From assembly GCA_021798835.1 (NCBI GenBank), contig JAJZBQ010000005.1, positions 1 to 64,000 on the forward strand: DNA of 64,000 nucleotides, written 5' to 3'. The translations under genes were made by a program, and so were the position numbers. Numbering within the stretch: the stretch's first letter is position 1; each line of letters begins with the position of its first letter. Source of the stretch: Pseudomonadota bacterium. Lineage in GTDB: Bacteria; Pseudomonadota; Gammaproteobacteria; Burkholderiales; Ferrovaceae. The notes under the pieces are model-generated. The model ran no database searches, was not told the DNA's origin, and was given only the letters and a program-made list of their open reading frames with translations. Shown here one piece after another: positions 44,913 to 56,034 of this stretch.

Positions 44913-47120
44913 TTGTCAACAAAAAAATCCTTGCGTTCTGCCGATCCTTATCGGGAACGTGAAATGTCCCAGTATGCCGAACCGTTGCCCAGTCGGGAAT
45001 ATATCCTGATGTTGCTGGAACAGGAAGGGGTTCCCGTTACCGTCGAAAAGCTGGAACGGATGCTGGATATCCATAGCACCGAGCGGGAAATTTTCAGCCG
45101 TCGCCTGCGTGCCATGGAGCGCGATGGGCAACTCATGCGCAACCGCAAGAATGCCCTGTGCCTGCCCGCCAAAATGGATCTCGTCACCGCACGCATCGAA
45201 GCGCATGCCGATGGTTTTGGGTTTGCCGTGCGCGACGAGGGGGAAAACGACATCTATCTCAGTCCGCGCGAAATGGAACGCGTATTACATGGTGACCGCG
45301 TGATGGTCCGCGTCACCGGCACCGATTCCCGAGGACGTCAGGAAGGGGTCATCGTCGAAGTTCTGGAACACGTCAACCGCCATTTGGTAGCCCGTCTGGC
45401 GGAAGAACATGGGGTCCTGTTTGCCATTGCGGAGAACCGCCGCATTCACCAGGACATTCTGGTCGCCCCCGGACAACAAGGTGCTGCCAAACCAGGACAG
45501 ATCGTCATGGTGGAATTGCTGAACCAGCCCAGCCGTCAGTCCGAACCCGTGGCCCGGGTCACGGAAGTACTGGGGCATTACGCCGATCCTGGCATGGAAG
45601 TGGAAATCGCCCTGCGTAAACACGATCTCCCCCATGTCTTCAGTCCCGCCGTCGAAGCCGCAGCAACCTCTCTCCCCACCGAGGTACAGCCCGCCGATCT
45701 GGCAGGACGCACCGATCTGCGCAACCTCCCCCTGGTCACCATCGATGGGGAAACCGCCCGCGATTTCGATGATGCAGTCTATGCCGAGCGCATGGAGAAC
45801 GGCTTTCGTCTGATCGTGGCCATCGCTGATGTCTCACATTATGTACAACCCAATGATGCCCTTGATCAGGAAGCTTATCAACGCGGCAACAGCGTCTATT
45901 TTCCACGCCGCGTCATTCCCATGCTCCCCGAAGCCCTGAGCAATGGATTGTGCTCCCTGAACCCACGCGTTGACCGCCTGTGCATGGCCTGTGACATGCA
46001 CGTGAGTCCGGAAGGCCAGGTTCGCCAGTACCAGTTTTACCCGGCAGTCATGCATTCCCAAGCACGCCTGACCTATACCGAAGTCGCTGCCATCCTGGCA
46101 GCCCCCCAGTCTCCACCGGGAGAACGACGAGATCTGGTCCCTCATCTGCTGATGCTGGAGTCGGTTTTTCGAGCCTTTCTGGTGGCACGCCAACAGCGCG
46201 GAGCCATCGATTTCTCCAGTTCGGAAACCCGCATGAATTTCAATGAATTTGGCAAGATAGAATCCATTGAACCGGTAGAACGCAATGATGCCCACCGCCT
46301 GATCGAGGAATGCATGCTGGCCGCCAATGTCTGTGCCGCCAACTTTCTGGACAGCCATCATCAGGCCACCCTGTTTCGCATCCATGCCCCCCCTGCACCC
46401 GAGCGATTGCAAGCAGTCCGCGACTTTCTGGGAGAATTCGGGCTACACCTGGCCGGCGCAGACAAACCCAAAGCCGCTGACTACGCCCAGTTGGTTCAAC
46501 GCATCGCCCACCGCCCTGATCAGCGCCTGCTGGAAACCGTACTACTGCGTTCCTTGCAACAAGCCCAGTACAGCCCTGAGAAAATCGGGCATTTCGGGCT
46601 GGCCTACGAGGCTTACGCCCATTTCACCTCGCCCATTCGTCGCTATCCCGACCTGTTGGTTCATCGGGCCATCCGGGCCGTACTCTCACACACGACCTAT
46701 ACCCCTTCCAGCGCCTGGAAGGAAATCGGACTGCACTGCTCGCAAACCGAACGTCGCGCCGACGAAGCCACCCGCGAAGTGGAATCCTGGCTCAAATGCT
46801 TCTTCATGAAAGATCGCGTGGGAGAAGTTTTTTCCGGTTCCATCAGTTCCGTCACGCACTTTGGACTATTCGTTGCCCTGGATGATGTCTATGTAGAAGG
46901 GTTGATTCACATCTCCGAGTTGGGATCAGACTATTTTCATCATGACCCCGCGCGCCATCAGTTGCTGGGCGAACGCACCGGCGAACGATACCGCCTGGGG
47001 GATCGCGTCAAAGTCAAATTGGTGCGCGTCGACATGGAAACGCTCAAAATCGATTTCATCCCAGCCACCGATGAAGCCCCCCCCATCAAACCCTCCAGAA
47101 CCCGAAAAAAACGCTCATAA
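44913..47120 (+). CDS. rnr: Ribonuclease R
   Basis: 735 residues. N-terminal winged-helix region (ADPYREREMSQYAEPLPSREYI), cold-shock domains, RNB catalytic centre TIDGETARDFDDAVYAE with the metal Asp residues, and a C-terminal S1 domain (VGEVFSGSISSVTHFGLFVALDDVYVEGLIHI) plus basic tail. The TTG at 44913 is preferred over ATG 44964 because DP-x-x-ERE-x-x-QYA matches the conserved RNase R N-terminus and AGGA lies upstream. Followed after 9 bases by rlmB. Confidence 0.93.
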   Translation: MSTKKSLRSADPYREREMSQYAEPLPSREYILMLLEQEGVPVTVEKLERMLDIHSTEREIFSRRLRAMERDGQLMRNRKNALCLPAKMDLVTARIEAHADGFGFAVRDEGENDIYLSPREMERVLHGDRVMVRVTGTDSRGRQEGVIVEVLEHVNRHLVARLAEEHGVLFAIAENRRIHQDILVAPGQQGAAKPGQIVMVELLNQPSRQSEPVARVTEVLGHYADPGMEVEIALRKHDLPHVFSPAVEAAATSLPTEVQPADLAGRTDLRNLPLVTIDGETARDFDDAVYAERMENGFRLIVAIADVSHYVQPNDALDQEAYQRGNSVYFPRRVIPMLPEALSNGLCSLNPRVDRLCMACDMHVSPEGQVRQYQFYPAVMHSQARLTYTEVAAILAAPQSPPGERRDLVPHLLMLESVFRAFLVARQQRGAIDFSSSETRMNFNEFGKIESIEPVERNDAHRLIEECMLAANVCAANFLDSHHQATLFRIHAPPAPERLQAVRDFLGEFGLHLAGADKPKAADYAQLVQRIAHRPDQRLLETVLLRSLQQAQYSPEKIGHFGLAYEAYAHFTSPIRRYPDLLVHRAIRAVLSHTTYTPSSAWKEIGLHCSQTERRADEATREVESWLKCFFMKDRVGEVFSGSISSVTHFGLFVALDDVYVEGLIHISELGSDYFHHDPARHQLLGERTGERYRLGDRVKVKLVRVDMETLKIDFIPATDEAPPIKPSRTRKKRS

Positions 47121-47129
47121 CCCATCCTC

Positions 47130-47873
47130 ATGGCCAAACTCCAACTTCTCTACGGTTTCCACGCACTGACCAGCCGTCTGCGCCATCACCCCCACTCCAT
47201 TCACACGCTCTATGTTGCAGAAGAGCGACAGGATGCACGATTTCGTGACTTCATGGCACTGGTCGAGCAACAGGGGATTCACGCCCGCCTCGTTCCCACT
47301 GAGCGCCTTGAACGCCTGACCGGTACCCGCCGCCATCAAGGTGTCGTCGCTGAAGTCGAGGCCATTCAACTGGCCGTCGATCTGGACCACCTGGTCGAGC
47401 AACATGGCTCACGACTGCTGTTGCTCGCCCTGGATGGCATTCAGGATCCCCATAACCTTGGAGCCTGCCTGCGCGTTGCCGATGCGCTGGGAGTACATGC
47501 GGTCATTGCCCCTCGTGACCGGGCAGTTTCTCTATCCCCAACGGTATCCAAAGTCGCCTCCGGGGCTGCAGAAACCATCCCTTATCTGACCATCACCAAC
47601 CTGGCGCGCACGCTGCGCGAACTTCAGGATCATGGTGTCTGGATCGTGGGCACCGACGATCAGGCCAGCGAACCGCTCACGGCCCTCTCTCCCCAGCGAG
47701 CCCTGGCATGGGTCTTGGGTGCAGAGGGACAGGGATTGCGCCGTCTCACCCGAGATACCTGCGATCAACTGGTGAGCATCCCCATGCTCGGGGCAGTCGA
47801 GTCCCTGAATGTTTCCGTAGCAGCCGGAATATGTCTCTATGAAACCTGGCGCCAGCGTTCCATGACGTCATAG
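47130..47873 (+). CDS. rlmB: 23S rRNA (guanosine-2251-2'-O)-methyltransferase
   Basis: 247-residue SpoU/TrmH-family knotted methyltransferase. N-terminal L30e-like substrate domain, then motif 1 DPHNLGACLRVADALGVHAVIAP, motif 2 WVLGAEGQGLRRLT, and motif 3 IPMLGAVESLNVSVAAGICLYE. Length equals the enterobacterial protein. Cotranscribed with rnr. Confidence 0.94.
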   Translation: MAKLQLLYGFHALTSRLRHHPHSIHTLYVAEERQDARFRDFMALVEQQGIHARLVPTERLERLTGTRRHQGVVAEVEAIQLAVDLDHLVEQHGSRLLLLALDGIQDPHNLGACLRVADALGVHAVIAPRDRAVSLSPTVSKVASGAAETIPYLTITNLARTLRELQDHGVWIVGTDDQASEPLTALSPQRALAWVLGAEGQGLRRLTRDTCDQLVSIPMLGAVESLNVSVAAGICLYETWRQRSMTS

Positions 47874-47992
47874 GTCACAGCCCCCCCATTCTCGCACCCG
47901 CACCCGACTGTCCGGTGCAGCCATGTACAAATAACCACGGCCATATGGAGTACACTGAACTTGGCTTCGTATCATCCATGGAGGGTACGGTC

Positions 47993-49111
47993 GTGAACAG
48001 GTGGTATCTTCTGGTACTCGTGGTCGGGTTGTGGCTGGGTCATGAAACGACATTCTGGGTAAAAGATCCCCTGGGGGTTCTTTTGCTCCTCCCGGCCATC
48101 TTGCTGGCCTTGGGCATTTTCGTGCGTTGTCGCCAACTTTCACGGGAATTGGCCACAACCTTGACAGAACTCACGCAATTACGCCATGCACTCAACGAAC
48201 ATGCCATCGTCAGCGCCACCGATGTTCATGGAAACATCACTGAAGCGAACGACAAGTTTGTTGAAATCAGCGGCTACGGTCGTGATGAATTGTTGGGACA
48301 CAACCACCGCCTGATAAAATCACAGGAACACTCCATCGACTTTTTCCGTGCCATGTGGCGCACCATTGCCAATGGCCAGGTTTGGCAGGGTGAAATCAAA
48401 AATCGCAAAAAAAACGGGGATCACTATTGGACCAGCGCAACCATCGTTCCCTTTCTGAATGACAAAGGAAAACCGGAAAAGTATCTGTCCATTCGAACCG
48501 ACATCACCACCATCAAGGAATCCCAGATTCAGATCGATCACCTGGCCTATTACGATACTCTGACCGAGTTACCCAACCGCCGGTATTTCATCGAACAACT
48601 GGATCGGGAAATCAAAGTAGCCAACCGGCACCATACTGTATTGGCCCTGCTTTTCCTGGATCTGGATTACTTCAAGGAAGTCAACGACACCTATGGCCAT
48701 GACCAGGGGGATCAACTGCTCAAGGAAGCCGCCCTTCGCCTAAGCCACTGCGTGCGCAATGTGGACCTGGTTTCACGTCTGGGCGGCGATGAATTCACCA
48801 TTATTCTGACAGATGTCGATCAGAATGCCTTGATCCCCATCACCCAACGCATTTGCCACACCATCCTCGACACGCTGTCCCAACCCTTCCCGTTACAGAC
48901 CGCTACTGTCAAAATATCCGTGTCCATAGGAGTGGCCTTGTTCCCCGTCAATGGCCGCGAGTCATCGACCCTGATCCGCAACGCGGACCGTGCCATGTAT
49001 GCCGCCAAGAAACAGCGGGATCAATACCTGTTTTACTCAGCCATCGACAGCACCACCCACTCACCCATCGGTAAACCACCCACCCCTCCTACTGTTCACC
49101 CAGCCAAATGA
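47993..49111 (+). CDS. Membrane PAS-GGDEF diguanylate cyclase
   Basis: 372 residues from GTG 47993, chosen because GGAGGG lies seven bases upstream and the first transmembrane segment follows at once. Two hydrophobic segments (about 4-20 and 26-45), a PAS domain ([31 protein letters not shown] to [10 protein letters not shown]), then GGDEF with the intact signature RLGGDEF and the product-inhibition site RNVD five residues before it. Makes c-di-GMP from two GTP. Its end overlaps the chemoreceptor gene convergently by 16 bases, so the two may be linked functionally. Confidence 0.9.
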   Translation: MNRWYLLVLVVGLWLGHETTFWVKDPLGVLLLLPAILLALGIFVRCRQLSRELATTLTELTQLRHALNEHAIVSATDVHGNITEANDKFVEISGYGRDELLGHNHRLIKSQEHSIDFFRAMWRTIANGQVWQGEIKNRKKNGDHYWTSATIVPFLNDKGKPEKYLSIRTDITTIKESQIQIDHLAYYDTLTELPNRRYFIEQLDREIKVANRHHTVLALLFLDLDYFKEVNDTYGHDQGDQLLKEAALRLSHCVRNVDLVSRLGGDEFTIILTDVDQNALIPITQRICHTILDTLSQPFPLQTATVKISVSIGVALFPVNGRESSTLIRNADRAMYAAKKQRDQYLFYSAIDSTTHSPIGKPPTPPTVHPAK

Positions 49112-50673
49112 AAACGTTGAATTTTTTCCTGTACGATGTGAACCTGATCGGTCAATTGACCCTTTTGGGTGCGAATATCCGCCAGTTTGGCGGATATTTC
49201 ATCCAACCGGGTTTGCCACTGCCCCAACTGATCAGATAGCATCTCCCACTGCGCATGACCCGCGCTCCATCCTTCACGCAGCGATGACAGCGCATGGCTT
49301 TGTCGAGTCAGCCAGCCATCAAAATCTTGTTGGTTGAGTTGTCGGTTTTCCAGCCACTGGCGAAGCAGTTGCAGGCACTCCCCCTGTCGGGCAGTCATCA
49401 CTTTGTAGTCCCGGACAAACGTCTGACAAGACTGCGACAAACGTCGCAATTCGCTTGCCACCACCGAAAACCCGCGCCCCTGATCCCCTGCCCGCGCGGC
49501 CTCTACCGCCGCATTGAGGGCCAAAATATTGGCCTGAAAAGGGATATCCTCCAGATCATGAAGCCCCTCACGTTGGCGTTGATCCAGTTCTTCCAGCCCC
49601 TTCATGGCGTGAGAAACTCCCTCATTGACCGCTTCTCCGGTATCAGGTGCATGGCTGATGGCTTGCTGAATGCCATCCAGCATACCAGCCATATGCTCCT
49701 GACGAGCACGTGCCTCCTCCAACCCGGCTGAAAGTTGCGCCAACAAAGACCCTTGCGCCGATAACCCCGATTCCAGGTGACCCCATTCCACTTCCAGTTT
49801 CTCGATATTATCGGACAGTCCAGAGGCCGATGTCATCACTCCCGTCATCCGACTGGACAACTGTGCACTCGCCTGATTGATCTGCTGCGCCAAATCGCCA
49901 AGCATACCGGAGTAGTGAGTTTCCATGCGCTGGCTCAAATCACCCTGTTGCATCGCCGTCAACCATTGAATCATGTCGCTATGAAAATGCACCTGTTGGT
50001 CGGTCCAACGCGTGGCCAACTCGACGATCGGCTGATAGGCATCTGCAATATCCGTGGGAGCCACAAAAGTAGGATCCGCCTCCATCGCGGCCGTCACGGC
50101 CTGATGCACCAAAGCAATCTGCCCCGTATCATGAGAGGACTTCCGGAATTCCACCAAAGTCACCACATGTTCACCATCTTCCCCTGCCTGCGGAGTAAAC
50201 AACAACCGACAGCGGCCCTGCTCGAATTGCAAATCCTCCTCATAGCGATGTGTCAACTCCAGAACCAGGTGGGCGATACGCGGAGTAAGCAGATTCAGAT
50301 CCATCACATTCTGACCTGACCGGATCTCCAGCGTCGTCGTCAACTCCTGAATCCAGTCGCTCAGTGAAGGACTGATATAGCGGATCACGCCATGCCGATC
50401 AACCACCATGCCATGCCAGTCGCTACCTTCCAGATAGCGCATCAATTCATGCTGATCCTCCAACTGGCTGCGGCTCTCATTGAGTTGGGCTTGCAGGTCC
50501 TGATCCTTTTGCCGCTGGTGCGCCTGCCATTCGCGCAATGCCGCAAAAACCGGCTCCTGGCCTTTGATAACCAGTGACTCGTCTTCATCTGAAAGACGCT
50601 TGATCATCGAGGTCACCAGTTTCAACTGCCCCTCAAGAGCCAGCAGCGCTTTTGATTTACCAAAAAGTCCCAT
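49096..50673 (-). CDS. Soluble methyl-accepting chemotaxis-like receptor
   Basis: 525 residues with no transmembrane segment. N-terminal coiled coil, a PAS-like fold ([21 protein letters not shown], residues about 85-180), then the long signalling hairpin whose tip reads [28 protein letters not shown] and [13 protein letters not shown], close to the universal receptor tip that binds CheA/CheW. It is third in a unit after the CheA-like and CheW-like genes. No CheR or CheB is present. It probably senses a cytoplasmic signal. Confidence 0.87.
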   Translation of the reverse strand: MGLFGKSKALLALEGQLKLVTSMIKRLSDEDESLVIKGQEPVFAALREWQAHQRQKDQDLQAQLNESRSQLEDQHELMRYLEGSDWHGMVVDRHGVIRYISPSLSDWIQELTTTLEIRSGQNVMDLNLLTPRIAHLVLELTHRYEEDLQFEQGRCRLLFTPQAGEDGEHVVTLVEFRKSSHDTGQIALVHQAVTAAMEADPTFVAPTDIADAYQPIVELATRWTDQQVHFHSDMIQWLTAMQQGDLSQRMETHYSGMLGDLAQQINQASAQLSSRMTGVMTSASGLSDNIEKLEVEWGHLESGLSAQGSLLAQLSAGLEEARARQEHMAGMLDGIQQAISHAPDTGEAVNEGVSHAMKGLEELDQRQREGLHDLEDIPFQANILALNAAVEAARAGDQGRGFSVVASELRRLSQSCQTFVRDYKVMTARQGECLQLLRQWLENRQLNQQDFDGWLTRQSHALSSLREGWSAGHAQWEMLSDQLGQWQTRLDEISAKLADIRTQKGQLTDQVHIVQEKIQRFHLAG

Positions 50674-50721
50674 TATTTTCCCCCCTCCACAGAGGTCATC
50701 GATCGTTTTCTCATGGCCGTC

Positions 50722-51189
50722 TCACGACAGCAACAACAGTTCCTCATCCAGCAGATACAACGATTCGTACTCATCCGTTGTCACGACACATCGTGACAAC
50801 GCAGCCAACGGGTGATCGCGCGTTACTTCCCGTCCACGGGCTTCTGCCAATACCACCAACTCACACACCCGTTCCGCCATGACCCCGGTCAAACGTTGAT
50901 CCGTTCCATAGACGATGGTCACAGAAAAACGGTCATAGACGACATTGGGCCAACCATGACGCAACGCCCAGTCAAAGACAGGAATTACCTCACCATGGAA
51001 ATTCAAAACTCCGCGCAGATCTTCAGAAGCATTGATGACGGAAAACAACTGGGGATAAGCGCAGATTCCACGAACCCATCGAGCCGCCAGCGCACCATGA
51101 TATTTTCCCAAACGAAACACCAGATAGTCCCCCTGTGCTTCATCGGGTGCGGCAAACTCCGCCAACTCCAAATCTTCGTCCTTTACCAT
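50722..51189 (-). CDS. CheW-like coupling protein
   Basis: 155 residues: GDYLVFRLGKYHGALAARWVRGI, then GVLNFHGEVIPVFDWALRHG and LTGVMAERVCELVVL, the SH3-like CheW fold. It bridges receptor and kinase. It overlaps the CheA-like gene by 7 bases, and its C-terminus carries an unusual acidic, Leu-rich tail. Confidence 0.85.
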   Translation of the reverse strand: MVKDEDLELAEFAAPDEAQGDYLVFRLGKYHGALAARWVRGICAYPQLFSVINASEDLRGVLNFHGEVIPVFDWALRHGWPNVVYDRFSVTIVYGTDQRLTGVMAERVCELVVLAEARGREVTRDHPLAALSRCVVTTDEYESLYLLDEELLLLS

Positions 51190-52757
51190 ACCGCTTCCAG
51201 CAGTTCACTGATATTCAATACTTGCAACACTTCATCGGTCTCATTCACCATAACACCCAACAGACCATAAATCCTTTGATGATGACGTTCCAGTTTTTGC
51301 AAAAATTCGGTACGCGGATCGGCCAGATGATCCACCAACAGCGCTACGCTACGACCATCATACTCAGTGAAAATCGCCAACCTTGGCTGAAGCGTTTCGC
51401 CATCCCGCTTCCCCATCAACTGTTCCAGAGAAAAAGCGCGATAATTTTTACCGCGCCGATTCAGGTACCACGCCCCCGAGTGGGTACGCTCCAGTTCGCC
51501 AGTCTGACATGCCCCCATTTCCTGAATGAAAAACATCGGGATAACAGCACGACAAGGGCCAGCCATGACCTCTACCCCTTGAAATAGCGCACTCACCGGA
51601 GGAAACTTCATTTCACAGAGCATCCCTTTCCCTGGGCGTGAGGCCAAAGCCAACTGCCCCCCCAATCCATGCAGAATGCGGCGCAATTCAAACAGTCGTT
51701 GGGTCACCCCCGGGGCCTCGGAAAAACTCCAGCGTCGATCAAACAAAAACATCCCATACTCGCGAGCCGCCTGACGCGTTGACTCGACCATCCCCAGTTC
51801 CACGGCACGACGCAACAGGACTTCCGGATCCAAACCAGGACCATTGTCCTTGATGCGAACCACATAACCCCCGAGGGCATCCTGCGACACCCAGACCAAC
51901 AGGTTTTCCAACGGAAGATCCGACGACGATCCGACTCGTAACTGCATCTTCATCGCGAAATCAAACCATATCTCCAAAGCCTTCAACAAGGGTTCAACCC
52001 AATCGGGATCCCAATCGATGCCTCGATGCTGCACTTCCATCCGGATCGTACCACCCTGGCGTTGTGCCACTTCTTCTCCCAAGGCGGAAATACGCTGCGC
52101 CAATTCCAATCCCGGCACGCGGTACTGAGTCAGTGCCCAATGATTCAAATCTCCCACGGCTTCCTGAAAACGCTCCCAATCTTCTTGCCCACCCCCTCTG
52201 GCCGGCAACTGCATACGCCGGTTCAAGCGGCTTCCATAGTCAAGAATCTGTGCCAAGGTACGAGAAAACCGGTCCGTTTCCAGGCGCTGAAATGCCAAAC
52301 GAAGAGGAATGGCTACCTGAGCAGGCGTAACCGCTGGCCACTGGTCTGTCTGCGGTGGCGTTTCCCCGAGCACCTCTTGCAATCCTTCCATCAAGGCTCC
52401 CAACGAAAGGTCATCGCACGCTGCCGCGCAATCCGGGGACCACTGGCGGAGAAAATCAATCACAGCCAGCAAACACTCCACCTGCCGATGATCAACCGAC
52501 TGATGGCCGCTGGCCCAACGCTGGAACACAGCCCCCACCCGTTCAAACAAGGCAGAAAGCCGCGTATCGTCAATGCGAGACTGTATTTCGCAAAACTGAT
52601 TCTCAAGATTGGTGATCAAGGGCAAAGTGGGCTGCTCACCGTGCTCCAGTGACAACAGCAACATTTCCAGAGTCACCCACCCGTCACTCGTCTGCGCCAC
52701 GAAACGGGTCATCTCCTCTGCCGAGGCGTCTACTCCATGATCCGGCTCATTGTCCAC
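51183..52757 (-). CDS. Degenerate CheA-like protein (HATPase remnant plus CheW domain)
   Basis: 524 residues from GTG 52757 (GGGAAC upstream). The C-terminal 130 residues are a good CheW-like P5 domain (GVEVMAGPCRAVIPMFFIQEM to LLGVMVNETDEVLQV). Upstream is a kinase-like region with G1 box IKDNGPGLDPEVLL and an F-box-like MFLFDRRWSFSEAPGV, but the N-box is LEIWFDFAMKMQ without the HxxRN-x-xDH pattern and the GRGVG motif is missing. The first about 150 residues are helical yet have no HxxKG phospho-histidine motif. ATP hydrolysis and phosphotransfer are therefore unlikely; it may be a structural or ligand-binding scaffold. Confidence 0.8.
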   Translation of the reverse strand: MDNEPDHGVDASAEEMTRFVAQTSDGWVTLEMLLLSLEHGEQPTLPLITNLENQFCEIQSRIDDTRLSALFERVGAVFQRWASGHQSVDHRQVECLLAVIDFLRQWSPDCAAACDDLSLGALMEGLQEVLGETPPQTDQWPAVTPAQVAIPLRLAFQRLETDRFSRTLAQILDYGSRLNRRMQLPARGGGQEDWERFQEAVGDLNHWALTQYRVPGLELAQRISALGEEVAQRQGGTIRMEVQHRGIDWDPDWVEPLLKALEIWFDFAMKMQLRVGSSSDLPLENLLVWVSQDALGGYVVRIKDNGPGLDPEVLLRRAVELGMVESTRQAAREYGMFLFDRRWSFSEAPGVTQRLFELRRILHGLGGQLALASRPGKGMLCEMKFPPVSALFQGVEVMAGPCRAVIPMFFIQEMGACQTGELERTHSGAWYLNRRGKNYRAFSLEQLMGKRDGETLQPRLAIFTEYDGRSVALLVDHLADPRTEFLQKLERHHQRIYGLLGVMVNETDEVLQVLNISELLEAVW

Positions 52758-52914
52758 TCAACGTTCCCACTCCGCATTGACCGCTTCTATCCGAGGTCTA
52801 CCCCTCGTCCCATTTTTCGATAAAGATTATAACGCGCGCCCTATTCATTCCGATACCCCTCGGACTTCTCGAAAATGAATTAAGATAGTGCCTTGCCATC
52901 CAGACCCATGACCC

Positions 52915-53655
52915 ATGTCCAATTGTTGCTATGTCGTGACCGGTGCAGCTCGCCGGGGCGGTGCCGCCATCGTTCGAGAACTGCATTCCCTGGGGCATCG
53001 AGTCATCCTTCATGCCCGACACTCGTCGAGCGAAGAAGCCCATTCTCTCTGCGACCAGTTGAATCATCAACGTACCGCCAGCGCAGAACTCTGGCTAACC
53101 GATTTGGGCCATGATTTTCCACGCCCCTGGTTCGCTGATGAGGTCGCCGGGATTGTCGCCAATGCCTCACAATTCACCCCCTCTTCCCTATCGTGTTTTG
53201 AAAATACGCTGGAAGATGATTTGGCTTCCCATCTCACCGGACACCTGCGTCTGATTCGCTATTGCCTGGAAAGCCTGAAGCGGCATCAGGGTGCCATTGT
53301 CGCCATTGGAGACACCCACTTGAACCGCCCCAATCCTGGGTACTTCACTTATCACATCGCCAAAAGCGCCCTGGTGTCCGCCATGCAAGTACTCGCCGTA
53401 GAATTGGCTCCCGATGTACGCGTCAATACCGTCATGCCAGGCTCATTTGAGTGGCCAGTCAATCCCATGCCGCGCTTCAGCGAACAGGAACGGAGCCGCA
53501 TAGTTTCTGCGATCCCATTAAAGCGAAATGGAAAATTTGAAGAATTGGCACGTACCGTACGTTTCCTGTTGTGCGAGGCGACTTACGTAACCGGTGCCAT
53601 GTTACCCGTTGATGGCGGATTATCCCTGCGTATGGAAGGAGACCTGGACGCATGA
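52915..53655 (+). CDS. folM: Pteridine reductase / dihydromonapterin reductase-like SDR
   Basis: 246 residues. NADP-type motif VVTGAARRGGAAIVREL, NAS in GIVANASQ, and YFTYHIAKSAL with YxxxK; C-terminal ATYVTGAMLPVDGGLSL. The TGxxxRxG variant marks pteridine reductases and FolM, which reduce dihydromonapterin or dihydrobiopterin. The 4-base overlap with a FolB/FolX-like gene supports a pterin role. The symbol is by family and context. Confidence 0.8.
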   Translation: MSNCCYVVTGAARRGGAAIVRELHSLGHRVILHARHSSSEEAHSLCDQLNHQRTASAELWLTDLGHDFPRPWFADEVAGIVANASQFTPSSLSCFENTLEDDLASHLTGHLRLIRYCLESLKRHQGAIVAIGDTHLNRPNPGYFTYHIAKSALVSAMQVLAVELAPDVRVNTVMPGSFEWPVNPMPRFSEQERSRIVSAIPLKRNGKFEELARTVRFLLCEATYVTGAMLPVDGGLSLRMEGDLDA

Positions 53656-54038
53656 ATCTCCCCGATTACACCCGCTTCACCATCGAAGGATTCGAGCAGC
53701 TGATCGAAATCGGCATCAATCCCTCAGAGATCGGCGTAAAACAGACCATCACCCTTTGCGCCAGCGTGGAGGTGGACAACCACCTCACCCACATTCCGGA
53801 TTCTCGCCAGGGGCTGCAGGAGGGATACGATTACAACCATCTCTACCACACCATCCAGGAATCCTGCAACGAACCGGTCCAGTTGCTGGAAACCCTGGCA
53901 CAACGCATCTGTGATCGATTGTTGTCCCATCCCAAGGTCATGTTGTGCGAAGTCAGCATCAAAAAATACCAGTTGTGGCCAGAAGTTGCCAGTGTCGCCA
54001 TCACCACACGACGCAGTCGCGGTGGCCCGACTCGTTGA
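53652..54038 (+). CDS. Dihydroneopterin aldolase/epimerase family protein (FolX/FolB)
   Basis: 128 residues of the tunnelling fold: FTIEGFEQLIEIGINPSEIGVKQTI with the substrate-binding acidic residues, ETLAQRICDRLLSHPKVMLCEVSIKKYQ with the late Lys. FolB cleaves dihydroneopterin in folate synthesis; FolX epimerises the triphosphate toward monapterin. The pairing with a FolM-like reductase favours the FolX role. The family is clear, the exact reaction is not. Confidence 0.8.
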   Translation: MNLPDYTRFTIEGFEQLIEIGINPSEIGVKQTITLCASVEVDNHLTHIPDSRQGLQEGYDYNHLYHTIQESCNEPVQLLETLAQRICDRLLSHPKVMLCEVSIKKYQLWPEVASVAITTRRSRGGPTR

Positions 54039-54075
54039 CAAACTCGGCCCACCAATGGGATAATTCGAAGTTCTT

Positions 54076-54152
54076 CGGGGTGTAGCGTAGTCTGGTAGCG
54101 CGCCTGGTTTGGGACCAGGATGTCGGGAGTTCGAATCTCTCCACCCCGACCA
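54076..54152 (+). tRNA. tRNA-Pro(TGG)
   Basis: 77 bases with encoded CCA. Acceptor CGGGGTG/CACCCCG, D-loop AGTCTGGTAGCGC, anticodon stem CCTGG/CCAGG with loop TTTGGGA giving anticodon TGG, and T-arm GGGAGTTCGAATCTCTC. It marks the border between core genes and the accessory region to its right. Confidence 0.97.
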
Positions 54153-54209
54153 ACCACTTTTCCAGTCGTTGGTTTCAGTTCAAAAACACGCCCAGCAAGG
54201 TCAATCCTC

Positions 54210-54758
54210 TCAACGAATCGCCTCCTCGACCACCCGATACGCCTGCTGCGGGTCGTTGGGCTCATCCGGATTGGTCATTGCCAATCGGCCGTCCCGCATC
54301 AGAGGGCGCAGGTAATTCTGCCGCACGACCTCCGGGTTGCGTCGAAGTACCAGGGACAGCTCTTCCACGCGCCAGTCACGCAACGCACACAAGGCAACAA
54401 CAAGTTCGCGTGTTTCGTGGGGCGGATGGCGTAGGCCGATGGCACCCAGCCGGGCCGCCAGGGAGCCGGGCAAGTCATCCAGCAGTTGGTTCCGCTGCGT
54501 TTCATCGTATTTGGTAGATAAAGCCTCCGGCTCCTCGGATAGCAGGGGGAGGTTACTAGATAAGACCTCGGGGTTACTAGATAAGACCTCGCCAGACTTG
54601 CTAGATAAGGCATCTGGCTTACGAGACAGGCCTGTCTCGTCCAAGGCCAGCCACTTGGCAGGCACATAGTAGGTGGCCGAGCCCCGGCCCTTCAGTTTCC
54701 AGGGGCAGCATGACACGTTCGTATTGCGGGGGTTTGAAAGTTCGTGACTCTTGCTCAT
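54210..54758 (-). pseudogene. C-terminal fragment of an AlbA_2-type ATP-binding transcriptional regulator
   Basis: 182 residues remain. YYVPAKW after a basic GRGS stretch resembles the end of the HATPase-like part of these regulators; then a linker of repeated LSSNPEVLSSNLPLLSEEPE-type units (encoded by near-identical 18-base DNA repeats, about 54540-54620), and a C-terminal helix-turn-helix (ELVVALCALRDWRVEELSLVL). The expected several-hundred-residue N-terminus is absent: the reading frame begins 10 bases or so after the aldo/keto reductase end. Probably truncated by rearrangement. It may also be a free-standing small protein. Confidence 0.6.
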
Positions 54759-54797
54759 TTAATGGAGAAAAGCGCATTCCAATCCGGCCACGTATCG

Positions 54798-55787
<990 letters not shown>

Positions 55788-56022
55788 TTCTCCATTCAGA
55801 AACTGTTGGTCAAGAATAATCCTTGCATCGACGTTTCCCCAGTTTTCAGTAGCACTGAGGATTTAGAGTCCGTTGTTACTGTACCAGAATTTTCTTGCCG
55901 ACAATCCTTAACCTTTGCTGCCGTTTCTGCCAAACCTGGATTACTTCCAATTTCTACACAATACCTGACGTAGAAATCTCCGGCCTGCGCGTTTTTTCGC
56001 GCAAGTTCCGGTGGACTGCCGA

Positions 56023-56034
56023 GTTATGCATCAT
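56023..56034 (+). repeat. Inverted repeat GTTATGCATCAT, left copy
   Basis: Exact reverse complement of 56957-56968. It overlaps the AbiTii stop codon. Just to its left, GCGCG-TTTTTT-CGCGC (about 55987-56002) forms a further strong hairpin. Confidence 0.7.

Noticed and set aside
54540..54620. Short direct repeats next to tRNA-Pro as an integration scar
   Set aside because: They are in-frame linker repeats of the regulator fragment, not copies of the tRNA end.
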